Origin: Lolium rigidum
Taxonomy: Eukaryota > Streptophyta > Magnoliopsida > Poales > Poaceae
Direction: 5' to 3'
NCBI RefSeq assembly: GCF_022539505.1
Contig: NC_061510.1
Coordinates: 230,155,322 to 230,219,321 of the forward strand
Length of the DNA stretch: 64,000 bases
This document shows positions 11,131 to 22,911 of this stretch, in pieces. Made by a program: the position numbers and the translations under genes. The notes under the pieces were generated by a model. The model was not told the DNA's origin and did not search any database. It was given only the letters and a program-made list of their open reading frames with translations. Within the stretch, counting starts at the first letter, position 1. Each line of letters starts with the position of its first letter.

Positions 11131-13455
11131 AGTTCCTACTCGCCCTCGAGTAGGTAAACGATAACAAGGATAATTTCTGAAGTGACATGCTACTATCATA
11201 ATCTTGATCAATACTGTTGTAAAGCATATGAGATGAATGAAGTGATTCAAAGCAATGGTAAAGATAATGACTAAACAACTGAATCATATAGCAAATACTT
11301 TTCATGAATAGTACTTTCTAGACAAGCATCAATAAGTCTTGCATAAGAGTTAACTCATAAAGCAATAGATTCTTAATAGAAGGTTTTGAAGAAATACAAA
11401 GGAAGATATAAGTTTCAGCAGTTGCTTTCAACTTCAACATGTATATCTCATGGATAATTGTCAACACAAAGTAATATGATGAGTGCAAATAAGCAAGTAT
11501 GTAGGAATCAATGCACACAGTTGACACAAGTGTTTTCTTCTAAGATAGAAAGAAGTAGGTAAACTCACTCAACATAAAGTAAAAGAAAGGCCCTTCGCAG
11601 AGGGAAGCAGGGATTACTTATGTGCTAGAGCTTTTTATTTTGAAAACATGGAAACAATTTTGTCAACGGTAGTAATAATTCATATGTGTTATCCATAAAA
11701 CATCCTATAAGTTGCAAGCCTCATGCATCGAATACCAATAGTGCTCGCACCTTGTCCTAATTATCTCGCATTTCCATGGATTATCATTGCATTACATATG
11801 TTTCAACCAAGTGTCACAAAGGGGTACCTCTATGCCACCTGTACAAAGGTCCAAGGAGATAGATCGCATTTGATTTCTCGTTTTTGATAGATCTCAACTT
11901 GAGGACATCCATACCGGGACAATATAGAAAACATATAATGGACTCCTCTTTAATGCTTAAGCATTCAACAACAGATAATATTCTCATAAAAGATTGAGGA
12001 TTAATGTCCAAACTTAAACTTCCACCATGATACATGGCTTTAGTTAGCGGCCCAATGTTCTTCTCTAACAATATGCATACTCAAACCATTTAATCATGAC
12101 AAATCACCCTTACTTCAGACAAGACGAACATGCATAGCAACTCACATGATATTCAAAAAAAGTGTAACAGTTGATGGCGTCCCCAGAAACATGGTTACCG
12201 CTCAACAAGCAACTTATAAGAAATAAGATACATAAGCTACATATTCTTTTCCACAATAGTTTTTAAGCTACTTTCCCATGAGCTATATATTGTAAAGACA
12301 ATGAATGAAATTTTAAAGGTAGCACGCAAGCAATTTACTTGGAATGGCAGAGAAATACCACATAGTAGGTAGTTATGGTGGACACAAATGGCATAAGTTT
12401 TGGCTCAAGGTTTTGGATGCACGAGAAGCATTCCCTCTCAGTACAAGGCTTTGGCTAGCAATGTTGTTTGAAGCAAACACAAGTATGAACCGGTACAACA
12501 AAACTTACATAAGAACATATTGCAAGCATTATAAGACTCTACAATGTCTTCCTTGTTGTTCAAACACTTTTACCAGAAAATATCTAGACTTTAGAGAGAC
12601 CAATCATGCAAACCAAATTTCAACAAGCTATACAGTAATTCTCCACTAATAGGTTTAAACTACATGATGCAAGAGCTTAAACATGATCTATTTGAGAGCT
12701 CAAAACAATTGCCAAGTATCAAATTATTCAAGATAATATACCAATTACCACATGAAGCATTTTTTGTTTCCAACCAAATAGCAATGAACGAAGCGGTTTT
12801 CAACCTTCGGCATGAACATTAAAAGTAAAGCTAAGAACACCAGTGTTCATATGAACAAGCGGAGCGTGTCTTTCTCCCACACAAGGAATGCTAGGATCTG
12901 ATTTTATTCGAACACAAACAAAAATAAAAACATACAGACGCTCCAAGTAAAGCACATAAGATGTGACGGAATAAAAATATAGTTTCACTAGAGGTGACCT
13001 GATAAGTTGTCGATGAAGAAGGGGATGCCTTGGGCATCCCCAAGCTTAGATGCTTGAGTCTTCTTGAAATATGCAGAGATGAACCACGGGGGCATCCCCA
13101 AGCTTAGACTTTTCACTCTTCTTGATCATATTATATCATCCTCCTCTCTTGACCCTTGAAAACTTCCTCCACACCAAACTCAAAACAATCTCATTTGAGG
13201 GTTAGTGCATAATCAAAAATTCACATGTTCAGAGAGGACACAATAATTCCTAACACTTCTGGACATTACCCAAAGCTACTGAAAGTTAATGGAGCAAAGA
13301 AATCCACTCAACACAGTAAAAGAGGCAATATGAAATAAAATGCAGAATCTGTCAAAACAGAACAGTCTGTAAAGGCGAATTTTTTAGAGGCACTTAACAT
13401 GCTCAGATGAATAAGCTCAAATTTAATGAAAGTTGCGTACATATCTGCGGATTAC
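11131..13455 (-). other. TE1 interior, non-coding 3' half
   Basis: About 2.3 kb with no convincing gene. It aligns, in opposite orientation, with TE3 23125-25459. Two further polypurine-like motifs occur near 13037 and 13091. The open frames here are short, low-complexity and not shared between the two elements. Confidence 0.6.
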
Positions 13456-13911
13456 TCATGATTTTTCGCAGATTTTTCTGAGTTTCCTACAGAGAGATCT
13501 ACTCAAATTCGTGACAGCTAGAAATCTGTTTCTGCGCAGAAATCCAAATCTATTATCAACCTTACTATCAAAGACTTTACTTGGCACAACAATGGAATAA
13601 AATAAAGATAAGGAGAGGTTGCTACAGTAGTAACAACTTCCAAGACACAACAAAACAGTAGCAAAATAAAATATGGGTTATCTCCCGAGAAGTACTTTCT
13701 TTATAGCCATTAAGATGGGCTCAGTAATTTTAATGATGCTCTCACAAGAAATAAGATTTGAAGCAAAAGAGAGCATCAAAAGAAAATAAGAAACACTTTT
13801 AAGTGTAACCCACTTCCTATGAAAAGGAATTTTGTAAATAAACAAGTCATGTAAGCATAATGCAATAAGCATAGGAAAACAAGAGAAGCGCAACTTCAAG
13901 ATTTTCAGCAA
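13456..13911 (-). pseudogene. TE1 degenerate coding remnant downstream of the first ORF
   Basis: Two short frames (13678-13911 and 13456-13653) follow each other on the minus strand, separated by stops. The second, with Gly-Ser-Cys-Tyr-Tyr-Cys and Val-Val-Pro-Ser-Lys-Val-Phe-Asp, has a close counterpart in TE3 at 22912-23124. This shows that the segment is shared family sequence, whether or not it was ever translated. I know no function for it. Confidence 0.4.
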
Positions 13912-13995
13912 AAAGAGAGGTGTTTTAGTAACATGGAAATCCCTACAACCATATTGTCCTCTCTCATAAAGATTTTCAGTAGCATCATGAACAAA

Positions 13996-14415
13996 CTAAA
14001 CAATATAACTATCACATGAAACATTCTTATCATGAGCTACATGCATAAAATTATTACTCTCCACATAAGCATAGTCATTACTATTAATTGCAGTGGGAGC
14101 AAATTCAATAAAATAGATATCATTATTATTCTCATCACCATAATCATCATATATAGGAGGTAAAGTATCATCAAAGTAGATTTTCTCCTCCATGCTAGGG
14201 GGACTAAAAATATCATGCTCATCAAAACCAGCTTCCCCAAGCTTAGAATTTTCCATAGCATTAGCAACAATGATGTTCAAAGCATTCATACTAATAACGT
14301 TGCCATTAGCATGCATATAAAGTTCCATAGGTTTTTTAATTTTCTCTTCAAATACCTCATGTCCTAACTCAAGATAAATACTATAAAGATCTCTAATATT
14401 TTTGTTGCTTTCCAT
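13996..14415 (-). CDS. TE1 acidic 139-residue ORF, function unknown
   Basis: First sizeable frame downstream of the primer-binding site, in the place where gag would be. It is acidic, with a Phe-Ser-Pro-Pro-Ser-Met-Glu-Glu-Lys motif near the middle and Tyr-Asp-Asp-Tyr after it. I see no zinc knuckle, protease or reverse transcriptase motif. The frame begins at 14415 soon after a 14-codon upstream frame. TE3 has an unrelated ORF in this slot, although its flanks match. It may be a decayed gag or a domesticated insert; I cannot tell. Confidence 0.45.
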   Translation of the reverse strand: MESNKNIRDLYSIYLELGHEVFEEKIKKPMELYMHANGNVISMNALNIIVANAMENSKLGEAGFDEHDIFSPPSMEEKIYFDDTLPPIYDDYGDENNNDIYFIEFAPTAINSNDYAYVESNNFMHVAHDKNVSCDSYIV

Positions 14416-14640
14416 TAAGCCTAACTAGTGAAATCACACAACTTAGTGTTCTCAGGAGTATTCATTTTAACAATAATAAAAATAAGTAAAGCAAACCGAA
14501 TTAAATAAAGTAACAAGTAACTAATTTTTTGTGTGTTTGATATAAAGAAAGCAAACAAGACAGAAAATAAAATAAAGCAAGACAATAAACAAAGTAAAGA
14601 GATTGGGTGTGAGAGACTCCCCTTGCAGCATTTCTTGATC

Positions 14641-14658
14641 TCCCCGGCAACGGCGCCA
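14641..14658 (-). other. TE1 primer-binding site
   Basis: TGGCGCCGTTGCCGGGGA on the minus strand, 11 bases inside the 5' LTR. It ends in the TGG expected for pairing with a tRNA 3' CCA. The tRNA is not identified. TE3 has the same site with one change. Confidence 0.65.
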
Positions 14659-14669
14659 GAAAAAGAGCT

Positions 14670-16260
14670 TGATAACGCGTGAAGCACACGTCCGTTGGGA
14701 ACCCCAAGAGGAAGGTGTGATGCGTACAGCAGCAAGTTTTTCCTCAGTAAGAAACCAAGGTTATCGAACCAGTAGGAGATGAAGGCCACGTGAAGGTTGT
14801 TGGTGAAGGAGTGTAGTGCGGCGCAACACCAGGGATTCCGGCGCCAACGTGGAACCTGCACAACATAATCAAAATACTTTGCCCCAACTTAACAGTGAGG
14901 TTGTCAATATCACCGGCTTGCTGTAAACAAAGGATTAAACGTATGGTGTGGAGAATGATGTTTGTTTGCAAAGAACAGCAGAGAACAATGATTGCAGTAG
15001 ATTGTATTTCAGATGTAAAAGAATGGACCGGGGTCCACAATTCACTAGTGGTGTCTCTCCAATAAGATAAATAGCATGTTGGGTGAACAAATTACAGTTG
15101 GGAAATTGACAAATAGAGAGAGCATAGCAATGCACATACATATCATGATGAGATTTACTTAGGGCATTACGACAAAGAACATAGACCGCTATCCAGCATG
15201 CATCTATGCCTAAAAAGTGCACTTTCGGGTTAGCATCCGCACCCCTTCCAGTATTAAGTTGCAAACAATAGACAATTGCATTAAGTACTGTGCGTAATGT
15301 AAACAATACAAATATCCTTAGACAAAGCATTGTTGTTTTATCCCTAGTGGCAACATCACATCCATAACCTTAGAACTTTCTGTCACTGTCCCAGATTCAA
15401 TGGATGCATGAACCCACCATCGAGCATAAATACTCCCTCTTGGAGTCACACGTATCAACTTGGCTAGAGCCTCTACTAGCAACGGAGAGCATGCAAGATC
15501 ATAAACAACACATATATGATAGATCAACAATCAACTTGACATAGTATTCCATATTCATCGGATCCCAACAAAAACAACATGTAGCATTACAAATAGATGA
15601 TCTTGATCATGATAGGAAGCTCACAAGATCTAAACATGATAGCACAAGAGGAGAAGACAACCATCTAGCTACTACTATGGACCCATAGTCCAAGGATGAA
15701 CTACTCACGCATCAGTCCGGAGGCGGGCATGGTGATGCAGAGTCCTCCGGGTGATGATTCCCCTCTCCGGCAGGGTGCCGGAGGTGATCTCCTGAATACC
15801 CCTAGATGGGATTGGCGGTGGCGGCGTCTCTGGAACTTTTCTCATATCGTGGCTCTCGGTAATAGGGTTTTCGCGACGGAGAGAATATATAGGCGAAGGG
15901 GCAGAGTCGGGGGACGCTCGAGGGGCCCACCCCATAGGGCGGCGCGGCCAGGGGTGGAGCCGCGCCCCCCTAGGGTGTGGCCGCCTCGACGCCCCTCTTC
16001 GTCTCCTCTTCGGACTTCTGGAAGGCTCTGTGGAAAATAAGACCGTGGGCTTTTGTTTCGTCCAATTCCGAGAATATTTCCTGTGTAGGATTTCTAAAAC
16101 CAAAAACAGCAGAAAACAGGAACTGGCGCTTCGGCATCTTGTTAATAGGTTAGTGCCGGAAAATGCATAAAAATGATATAAAGTGTATATAAAACATGTG
16201 AGTATTGTCATAAAACTAGCATGGAACATAAGAAATTATAGATACGTTTGAGATGTATCA
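14670..16260 (-). repeat. TE1 5' LTR (complete)
   Basis: 1591 bases, TGATACATCTC at the outer end (minus, 16260) and CGCGTTATCA at the inner end, i.e. TG...CA. It matches the TE3 LTRs (1595 and 1557 bases) and the partial TE10 LTR. The 114- to 174-codon frames inside overlap on both strands and are not genes. Confidence 0.85.
15884..15893 (-). promoter_or_regulatory. TATA box in the TE1 5' LTR
   Basis: CCTATATATT on the minus strand in a GC-rich context, followed by TCTCTCCGTCGCGAAAACCC. TE3 has a weaker CTTAAAG at the same place (20734-20742 and its 3' LTR equivalent). Transcription would start about 30 bases downstream. Confidence 0.5.
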
Positions 16261-16799
16261 AGACTCTAGAGCGGATGAACCTTTCCAAGGAACAGCTCAA
16301 ACATAGCACCACTGAATTTCATGGTGTGGTTCCGGGTAAAAAGGCGAATTCCCTCGGCAGCATCAGACTTCCCGTGGCCTTCGGCGATATCACTAATTTC
16401 CGCGAAGATATGATCACGTTTGAGGTCGTGCCCTTCAAGAGTTCCTACCATGCCATCTTCGGCAGGCCCACCTACCACAAGTTCCATGCAAGAGCGTGCT
16501 ACATCTACAACAAGCTCAAGATTTCGGGTCCCAATGGTATGATTACCGTATCCGGAGACTACAAGAAGGCTCACGAGTGCGAGTTGGGTGAAGCCGCCTT
16601 CGCAGAGTCTGTGATATCTGGAGAGGAGCTGCAAGGCTACAGAGCCGCGGTGGATCCGACAGAGATGCATACCACCAAGAAGCAGATCTCCGAACAGAAA
16701 ACCTCGTTCAAGGCCGCGATAGAGACCAAGAAAATCGACTTCAAGGAAGGAGATACCACTAAGCAGGTCTCGGTCGGAGCCAACATGGACCCCAAATAG
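16261..16799 (+). pseudogene. TE2 protease-region fragment of pol
   Basis: The frame resembles the region after the aspartic protease core of Tat elements: a Thr-Glu-Phe-His-Gly-Val-Val-Pro motif, then Tyr-His-Ala-Ile-Phe-Gly-Arg-Pro, matched closely in TE8 (57821-58630). The catalytic Asp-Ser/Asn-Gly lies upstream and is lost to the TE1 insertion. The frame ends at TAG (16797-16799), after which homology carries on into reverse transcriptase. The product would trim the polyprotein in virus-like particles. Confidence 0.65.
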
Positions 16800-17694
16800 G
16801 AAGACGCGCTCGTCGAGTTCCTCCGCGCTAACATGGACATCTTCGCATGGCAGCCTTCTGACATGTCCGGAGTACCTAGAGAACTCGCCGAGCACTACCT
16901 CAACATAAATCGGGGGCTAAACCGGTGAAGCAAGCTATGCGGCGCTTTGGAGATAAGAAGCGTCGCGCCATAGGAACGGAATTAGCAAAGTTACTAGAGG
17001 CAGGTTTTGTAGTAGAAGTTATCCATACTGATTGGGTCGCAAATCCCGTCCTTGTACCCAAAAAGAATTCTGAAATACTAAGAATGTGCATTGATTACTC
17101 CGGCTTGAATAAGCATTGTCCGAAGGATCCGTTCCCCTTGCCGCGCATTGACCAAGTCATTGATTCGACGGCAGGGGCTGAACTTCTGTGTTTTCTTGAC
17201 GCATATTCCGGGTATCATCAGATCCGGATGAAAAATCCGACCAAAAGGCGACCTCGTTCATCACCCTGTTTGGCACTTAGTGTTATGTTACCATGCCCTT
17301 TGGTTTGAAAAAAGCAGGTGCCACCTATCAACGTACGATGCAGCGGTGCTTGAAGGACCAAATCGGTCGGAACGTACACGCTTACGCCGACGACATCGTG
17401 GTCATGACCCGGAAAGGATCTGACTTGATCAACAACCTCACAGAAACCTTTGAGAACCTCCGACGGTACAAGATGATGTTGAATCTGCTGAAGTGCATCT
17501 TTGGAGTTCCAGCCGGAAAACTTCTTGGCTTCATCGTCTCTAACATGGGCATTGAAGTTAACCCGGAGAAAATCAAGGCAATCATGTGCATCAACAGGCC
17601 AACTTGTCTCAAAGATGTGCAACGACTAACTGGTTGTGTTGCAGCAATCAGTCGGTTCGTTAGCCGTCTTGGTGAGAAGGCGCTACCCCTGTAG
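16800..17694 (+). pseudogene. TE2 reverse transcriptase, frameshifted
   Basis: Two frames (16925-17308 and 17293-17694) cover the domain. The first has Met-Cys-Ile-Asp-Tyr with the first catalytic Asp; the second has Tyr-Ala-Asp-Asp at about 17383-17394 with the other two. A frameshift separates them near 17240-17290. The domain closes at an in-frame TAG (17692-17694) where relatives keep reading. It would copy element RNA into DNA. The catalytic residues survive, but the polyprotein does not. Confidence 0.8.
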
Positions 17695-18064
17695 AAGCTG
17701 CTAAAGAAGACAGACAAATTTGTCTGGGATGACGCAGCGGATGCAGCACTTCAAGGGTTGAAGGAAATACTCACCTCCCCACTTGTCCTAGCAGCGCCAG
17801 AAGAGTCAGAGCCCATGCTCCTTTATCTGGCAGCTACCAACAGAGTCATCAGTCTCGTCATCATGGTGGAGCGACAGGAAGAAGGGCATGAGTATGGAGT
17901 CCAAAGGCCAGTCTACTACATTAGTGAGGTACTGACGGAATCCAAACAAATATATCCTCACTTTCAAATGCTAGCCTATGGCGTATTCCTAGGTAGCAGG
18001 AAGTTGAGGCACTACTTCCAGGAGCATCCAGTAACAGTCATGAGCAATAACGCTGACGCAACAT
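17695..18064 (+). pseudogene. TE2 first RNase H region
   Basis: The frame from 17758 aligns with the region after reverse transcriptase in TE8 (Pro-Met-Leu-Leu-Tyr-x-Ala-Ala-Thr-Asn-Arg-Val; Arg-Pro-Val-Tyr-Tyr-x-Ser-Glu-Val). It ends at TGA near 18064, beyond which the same frame resumes with Arg-Thr-Ala-Lys-Trp-Gly. The domain is part of the RNA-strand-removal step of reverse transcription. Confidence 0.65.
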
Positions 18065-19115
18065 GACGCACAGCAAAATGGGGCATTGAATTATCTGCCT
18101 TCGACATCAACTACAAAGCCAGGACTGCGATCAAGTCCCAGATCTTGGCAGATTTCGTCGCAGATTGGACAGAAGCTCCGGATACAAATTTGGAGCTGGA
18201 GCCAGAAACATGGGTTATGCACTTCGATGGATCCAAGCAGCATCAAGGCTCGGGAGCGGAGTCACCCTGAAGTCCCCTACCGGAGAAGAACTACAGAACG
18301 TTCTGCATATCCACTTCAAAGCTACAAACAACATGGTGGAATACGAGGCTCTACTACACGGTTTGCACATCGCTAAGGAAATAGGGATCAAGCACATCAT
18401 TTGCCGCGGAGATTCCGACCTGGTGGCACAACAAGTAGCCGGAACCTGGAACGCCAGAAACTCCGTCATGGCGGCTTACGGAGACGAAGTTGACAAGATC
18501 ACCAAATGCTTCCTCGGATACGAAGTCAAGTACGTCAGGAGAGACGATAACGCAGCGGCAGACATGCTATCCAAGCTCGGATCCGGTAGGAAACCAATTC
18601 CGCCTAGTATCTTCCTGGAGCATCTACGGATACGCTCGGTGAAGGGCGCTAACCCGGAAAATCCAGATGTAGCAGTGTCTCCAGCTAGGGAAGTGATGGT
18701 CATCATTCCGCCATGGACGCAACCTTTCCTGGACTACCTCATTGATCAGAAGTTTCCAGACAACGAGTTCCTCGCACGACAGATCATCAGACGAGCAAGA
18801 TCCTACACAATCGTGGATGGACAACTCTACAAACAAAGCGCAACAGGAGTATTTCCCAAATGCGTCTCCAATCAAGATGACATTGAAATCCTCAGAGAGA
18901 TCCATGCAGGGGACTGCGGGCATCATGCCGCCCCCAGGTCACTCGTTGCAAAAGCTTTTCGGCTTGGGTTCTGCTGGCTCGCAACTAAATAAGATGCTGA
19001 CAAGCTGGTAAAGACCTGCCGAGGTTGCTAGTACTACGCTACTCAACCAAACGCTCCAGCCCAAGAGCTGAAGACCATCCCTATCACCTGGCCGTTTGCG
19101 GTCTGGGGGCTCGAT
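18065..19115 (+). pseudogene. TE2 second RNase H and integrase zinc domain
   Basis: The second RNase H has Met-His-Phe-Asp-Gly-Ser, then after a one-base shift Glu-Tyr-Glu-Ala and Gly-Asp-Ser-Asp (18165-18992). These are the usual acidic residues. The integrase HHCC domain follows (His-Ala-Gly-Asp-Cys-Gly-His-His ... Cys-Arg-Gly-Cys). It is interrupted by TAA near 18990 and TAG near 19030, both of the kind C-to-T change makes from Gln codons. Confidence 0.7.
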
Positions 19116-19958
19116 ATGGTTGTTGACAAATTCAGTAAGTGGATCGAGGCAAAGCCAGTGAGAAAAGCCGATGGTGCTATGGCACTAAAATTTGTCTGCA
19201 GCCTCGTGACGAGATTTGGCATCCCACACAGCATAATCACAGATAATGGCACAAACTTCGCACAAGGAGAATTGAAGGATTATTGTAATGACGTAGGGAT
19301 CCGGCTTGACCTCGCTTCTATGGCCCATCCACAATCCAATGGTCAGGTCGAAAGAGCCAACGGTCTCATATTATCAGGGATTAAACCACGCCTAGAAGAA
19401 CCGCTACGACGAGCAGCCGGAGCTTGGGCTGATGAGTTAGATTCTCTCTTGTGGAGTTTGCGAACTACCCCTAACAGGTCAACCGGATTTACTCCGTTCT
19501 TCCGGGCATACGGATCCGAAGCCGTGCTCCCCTCCGACATCATCCACGATTCCCCACGAGTTTCCGCCTATAATGAAGAAACTGCTGACGAGGCCAGACA
19601 GCTATCTGTGGACCTGATAGAAGAAGCTCGGAATTTAGCTGACCAATGCTCCACCATATACCAGCAGAAACTCCGACTCTATCATAGCCGTCGAGTTCAG
19701 AATCGCTCATTCATGGCCGGAGACTTGGTCCTCCGCCTTCGTCAGGTGAAAGATCATAAGTTACAATCTCCATGGGAAGGACCCTTCGTCGTTAGCAAAG
19801 TGTTCCATAATGGATCGTACTACCTTGTTGATTTCCGGGAGTTAAAGGATAGGCCTGCAAATTGGCACCCGAAACGCAAGCGAGAGGATTTGGACGACAT
19901 ATACGATGAAACAGAACGTCCCTGGAACATTGCACAACTACGTCCTTTCCACACCTAG
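19116..19958 (+). pseudogene. TE2 integrase core and C-terminal region, with a small deletion
   Basis: A 280-codon frame with the second and third catalytic residues of integrase (Ile-Thr-Asp-Asn-Gly and Asn-Gly-Gln-Val-Glu-Arg). The C-terminal part ends Trp-Asn-Ile-Ala-Gln-Leu-Arg-Pro-Phe before the stop at 19958. The first catalytic Asp is still present just upstream (Gly-Leu-Asp-Met-Val, about 19110). The segment after it, as seen in TE8, is missing, probably by deletion between two ATGGT repeats at 19116. Integrase would insert the cDNA. Confidence 0.8.
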
Positions 19959-20364
19959 AATTTTTTTTTCGAGTTGCATAATAGTAATAGTTATACATGA
20001 TCAATGAAATAAAGCATTTGGTTCACTCTCTGAGTCTTTTACCTCCTTTACTTGTTCATTTTTCGATCGTGTATGTTTTCCGACTAAAACCGCAGAGCTG
20101 GATATTTCCGCCTAGGCGTGTATAAAAGTTGTGATTTTCAAAAATCGTCCTTTAGGATGTAAGCTTAAGTTTTCTGGTGGAAATATTTTCTGTTGCAAAC
20201 TCATGGATTCCTGGTAGCGATTTCCGGCACCTACGCTGGGGGCTTGTTTCCGCGGTTATTGACGGATCGCCATTGGGCTTCGTCGCCACTGGCGAGCGTT
20301 TCCGGCTAATGGTCCTCCGGCTCGTGGAAGGTCAAGTGACAAAGCCGGAAAACATAGAAACCAG
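19959..20364 (+). other. TE2 3' non-coding region
   Basis: About 400 bases after integrase. It holds a polyadenylation-like AATGAAATAAAG near 20003 and a purine-rich CGCTGGGGGCTTG near 20234 that recalls the polypurine motifs of TE6. No gene is visible. The last five bases ACCAG are the target duplication of TE3. Confidence 0.5.
20360..20364. repeat. TE3 target-site duplication ACCAG (left; right copy 27032-27036)
   Basis: ACCAG precedes the TGATAC start of the 5' LTR and recurs directly after the 3' LTR end. Five bases is the Gypsy-typical size. Confidence 0.85.
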
Positions 20365-21959
20365 TGATACGTCTCAAACGTATCTATAATTTCTTATGTT
20401 CCATGCTACTTTTATGATGATACTCACATGTTTTATACACACTTTACATCATTTATATGCATTTTCCGGCACTAACCTATTGACAAGATGTCGAAGAGCC
20501 AGTTGTTGTTTTCTGCTGTTTTTGGTTTCAGAAATCCTACAAAGGAAATATTCTCGGAATTGGACGAAATCAACGCCCAGGGTCTTATTTTTCCACGAAG
20601 CTTCCAGAAGACCAACGGAGTTACGAAGTGGGGCCACGAGGTGGCAACACACTAAGGCGGCGCGGCCAAGGAGGGGCCCGCGCCACCCTAGTGTGTGGGC
20701 CCCTCGTGACGCCTCCAACCCTACCCTTCCGCCTACTTAAAGCATCCGTCGCGAAAACACATGTAGCGAGAGCCACGATACGGAAAACCTTCCAGAGACG
20801 CAGCTGCCGCCAATCCCATCTCGGGTGATTCAGGAGATCGCCTCCGGCACCCTGCCGGAGAGGGGGATCATCTCCCGGAGGACTCTTCATCACCATGATC
20901 GCCTCCGGATTGATGTGTGAGTAGTTCCTCATTGGACTATGGGTCCATAGCAGTAGCTAGATGGTTGTCTTCTCCTCATTATGCTATCATGTTAGATCTT
21001 GTGAGGTTCCTATCATGATCAAGATCATCTATTTGTAATGCTACATGTTGTGTTTGTTGGGATCCGATGAATATGGAATACTATGTCAAGTTGATTATCA
21101 ATCTATCATATATGTGTTGTTTATGTTCTTGCATGCTCTCCGTTGCTAGTAGAGGCTCTGGCCAAGTTGATACTTGTAACTCCAAGAGGGAGTATTTATG
21201 CTCGATAGTGGGTTCATGCCTCCATTGAATGCGGGACGAGTGATGGAAAGTTCTAAGGTTGTGGATGTGCTATTGCCACTAGGGATAAAACATCGATGCT
21301 TTGTCTAAGGATATTTGTGTTGATTACATTACTCACCATACTTAATGCAATTGTCTGTTGTTTGAAACTTAATACTAGAGGGGTGCGGATGCTAACCCGA
21401 AGGTGGACTTTTTAGGCATAGATGCATGCTGGATAGCGGTCTATGTACTTTGTCGTAATGCCCTGATTAAATCTCATAGTAGTCATCGTGATATGTATGT
21501 GTATTGTTATGCCCTCTCTATTTGTCAATTGCCCAACTGTAATTTGTTCACCCAACATGCTATTTCTTACTGGAGAGACACCACTAGTGAATTGTGGACC
21601 CCGGTCCATTCTTTACATCTGAATACAATCTACTGCAAACATTGTTCTTTACTGTTCTTCGCAAACAAACATCATCTTCCACACTATACATTTAATCCTT
21701 TGTTTACAGCAAGCCGGTGAGATTGACAACCTCAGTGTTACGTTGGGGCAAAGTACTTTGATTGTGTTGTGCAGGTTCCACGTTGGCGCTGGAATCCCTG
21801 GTGTTGCGCCGCAGTACACTCCTCCGCCAACAACCTTCACGTGTTCCTTGACTCCTACTGGTTCGATAACCTTGGTTTCTTACTGAGGGAAAACTTGCTG
21901 CTGTACGCATCACACCTTCCTCTTGGGGTTCCCAACGGACGTGTGCTTCACGCGTATCA
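20365..21959 (+). repeat. TE3 5' LTR
   Basis: 1595 bases, TGATACGTCTC to CACGCGTATCA. A TATA-like CTTAAAG at 20737 lies 5' of the GC-poor transcribed half. The open frames on both strands are shadows within the LTR. Confidence 0.85.
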
Positions 21960-21970
21960 AGCTCTTTTTC

Positions 21971-21988
21971 TGGCGCCGTTGCCGAGGA
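21971..21988 (+). other. TE3 primer-binding site
   Basis: TGGCGCCGTTGCCGAGGA, 11 bases inside the LTR. It is identical to that of TE1 except for one base. Confidence 0.65.
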
Positions 21989-22217
21989 GATCAAGACACG
22001 CTGCAAGGGGAGTCTCCCCTTCCAATCTCTTTACTTTGTTTTTGTCTTGCTTTACTTTATTTTATTTACTGCTTTGTTTGTTCTCTATATCAAAAATACA
22101 AAAAAAAAGTTACTTGCTTTACTTTATTTACTATCTTGTTTGCGTTCTCAATATTAAAAACACAAAAAAAAATAGTTACTTGCATTTACTTTTTTTACCT
22201 TTTTGTTTATTTCATCA

Positions 22218-22865
22218 TGTTTCCTCCTAAGTTCACTCTGGAAAAATATACCGGTAGGACAAGGGTCTATCATTGGAAGAGATAATATAGAAGCATTTTT
22301 CACCCATGTTAGTACGGATGAAGATTTTGAGGATATACCCTTGGTAAAAGTTGTTCCTACTTATGAAAGTGCTTCTGCCTGTTTGGTACACATGTTGGAA
22401 ACTAGATTTGTTAATCTCAATCCCATAATGCAACATATGTTTCTTACACTTTCTAATATGGAGATGGGAGAAAAGAGAGATTTTGTTTTAAAAGTCCTTC
22501 TTAGAGAATTTGAAGATATAGCTAAAGAAGCTAGAAAAGTTTTTATTAAGCATAAGAGGCTTGGTTTGTTCACCGATTTTGCAAGAACACTTGAAAAGAT
22601 GGACAAGAATAGAATAAGGTACACTAATAATGTTAATAATGGTGGGGAGATTAAAGTACCGATACCTAGTAAGCTCCTAGAAATGCATGAAGCTCTAGAA
22701 AATAACTATGCTTGGCTTGTTCCTGAAAATTTGTTTGATGAGAATAGTAAGCCTAAAAGCGTACAAAGAGGAGTTACTTACATACACCAGATACAATGCA
22801 TTGTTGAGGAAACTCCCAACGCCCATGGTAATGATGTTGATGCTTCATCTCTTGATGTTACTTGA
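22218..22865 (+). pseudogene. TE3 gag-like ORF with early frameshift
   Basis: An ATG at 22218 opens a frame that reads about 22 codons and stops. The main frame then runs to 22865 (about 200 residues, Ile-Glu-Ala-Phe-Phe-Thr-His onward). A one-base change near 22255 separates the two, so the ATG at 22203 in the main frame is probably not the original start. The protein is helical and charged, with no zinc knuckle. By position after the primer-binding site it would be gag-like, but the sequence is not one I can place. TE1 has an unrelated ORF in this slot. Confidence 0.5.
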
Positions 22866-22911
22866 TTCACACTTTCTGCGCCTAGCTGAAAGGCGTTAAA
22901 GAAAAGCGCTT

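Larger units (their letters stand above)
9944..16260 (-). mobile_element. TE1: non-autonomous LTR retrotransposon, TGATACGTCTC-type LTRs
   Basis: Minus-strand element with its 5' LTR at 14670-16260 and the inner part of its 3' LTR at 9944-11115. The remainder of the 3' LTR lies beyond the Helitrons, outside the window. A primer-binding site and a polypurine tract sit at the expected inner edges. The 3.55 kb interior has only short gag-like remnants and no protease, reverse transcriptase or integrase, so it would depend on a partner element. The LTR resembles Triticeae Sabrina/WHAM-type LTRs (recalled, family uncertain). Its right edge abuts TE2 coding sequence at 16261. The target duplication cannot be checked because the left end is absent. 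Confidence 0.8.
16261..20364 (+). mobile_element. TE2: degenerate Tat-type Gypsy retrotransposon, pol and 3' tail
   Basis: Plus-strand pol in the Gypsy order protease, reverse transcriptase, RNase H, a second (archaeal-type) RNase H, integrase. That second RNase H is typical of the Tat lineage. The 5' part is displaced by TE1 and lies off the window; the 3' part is split by TE3 and continues for only seven bases (27037-27043) before TE4. No LTR of this element is visible. Many stops and frameshifts show it is old. Confidence 0.8.
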
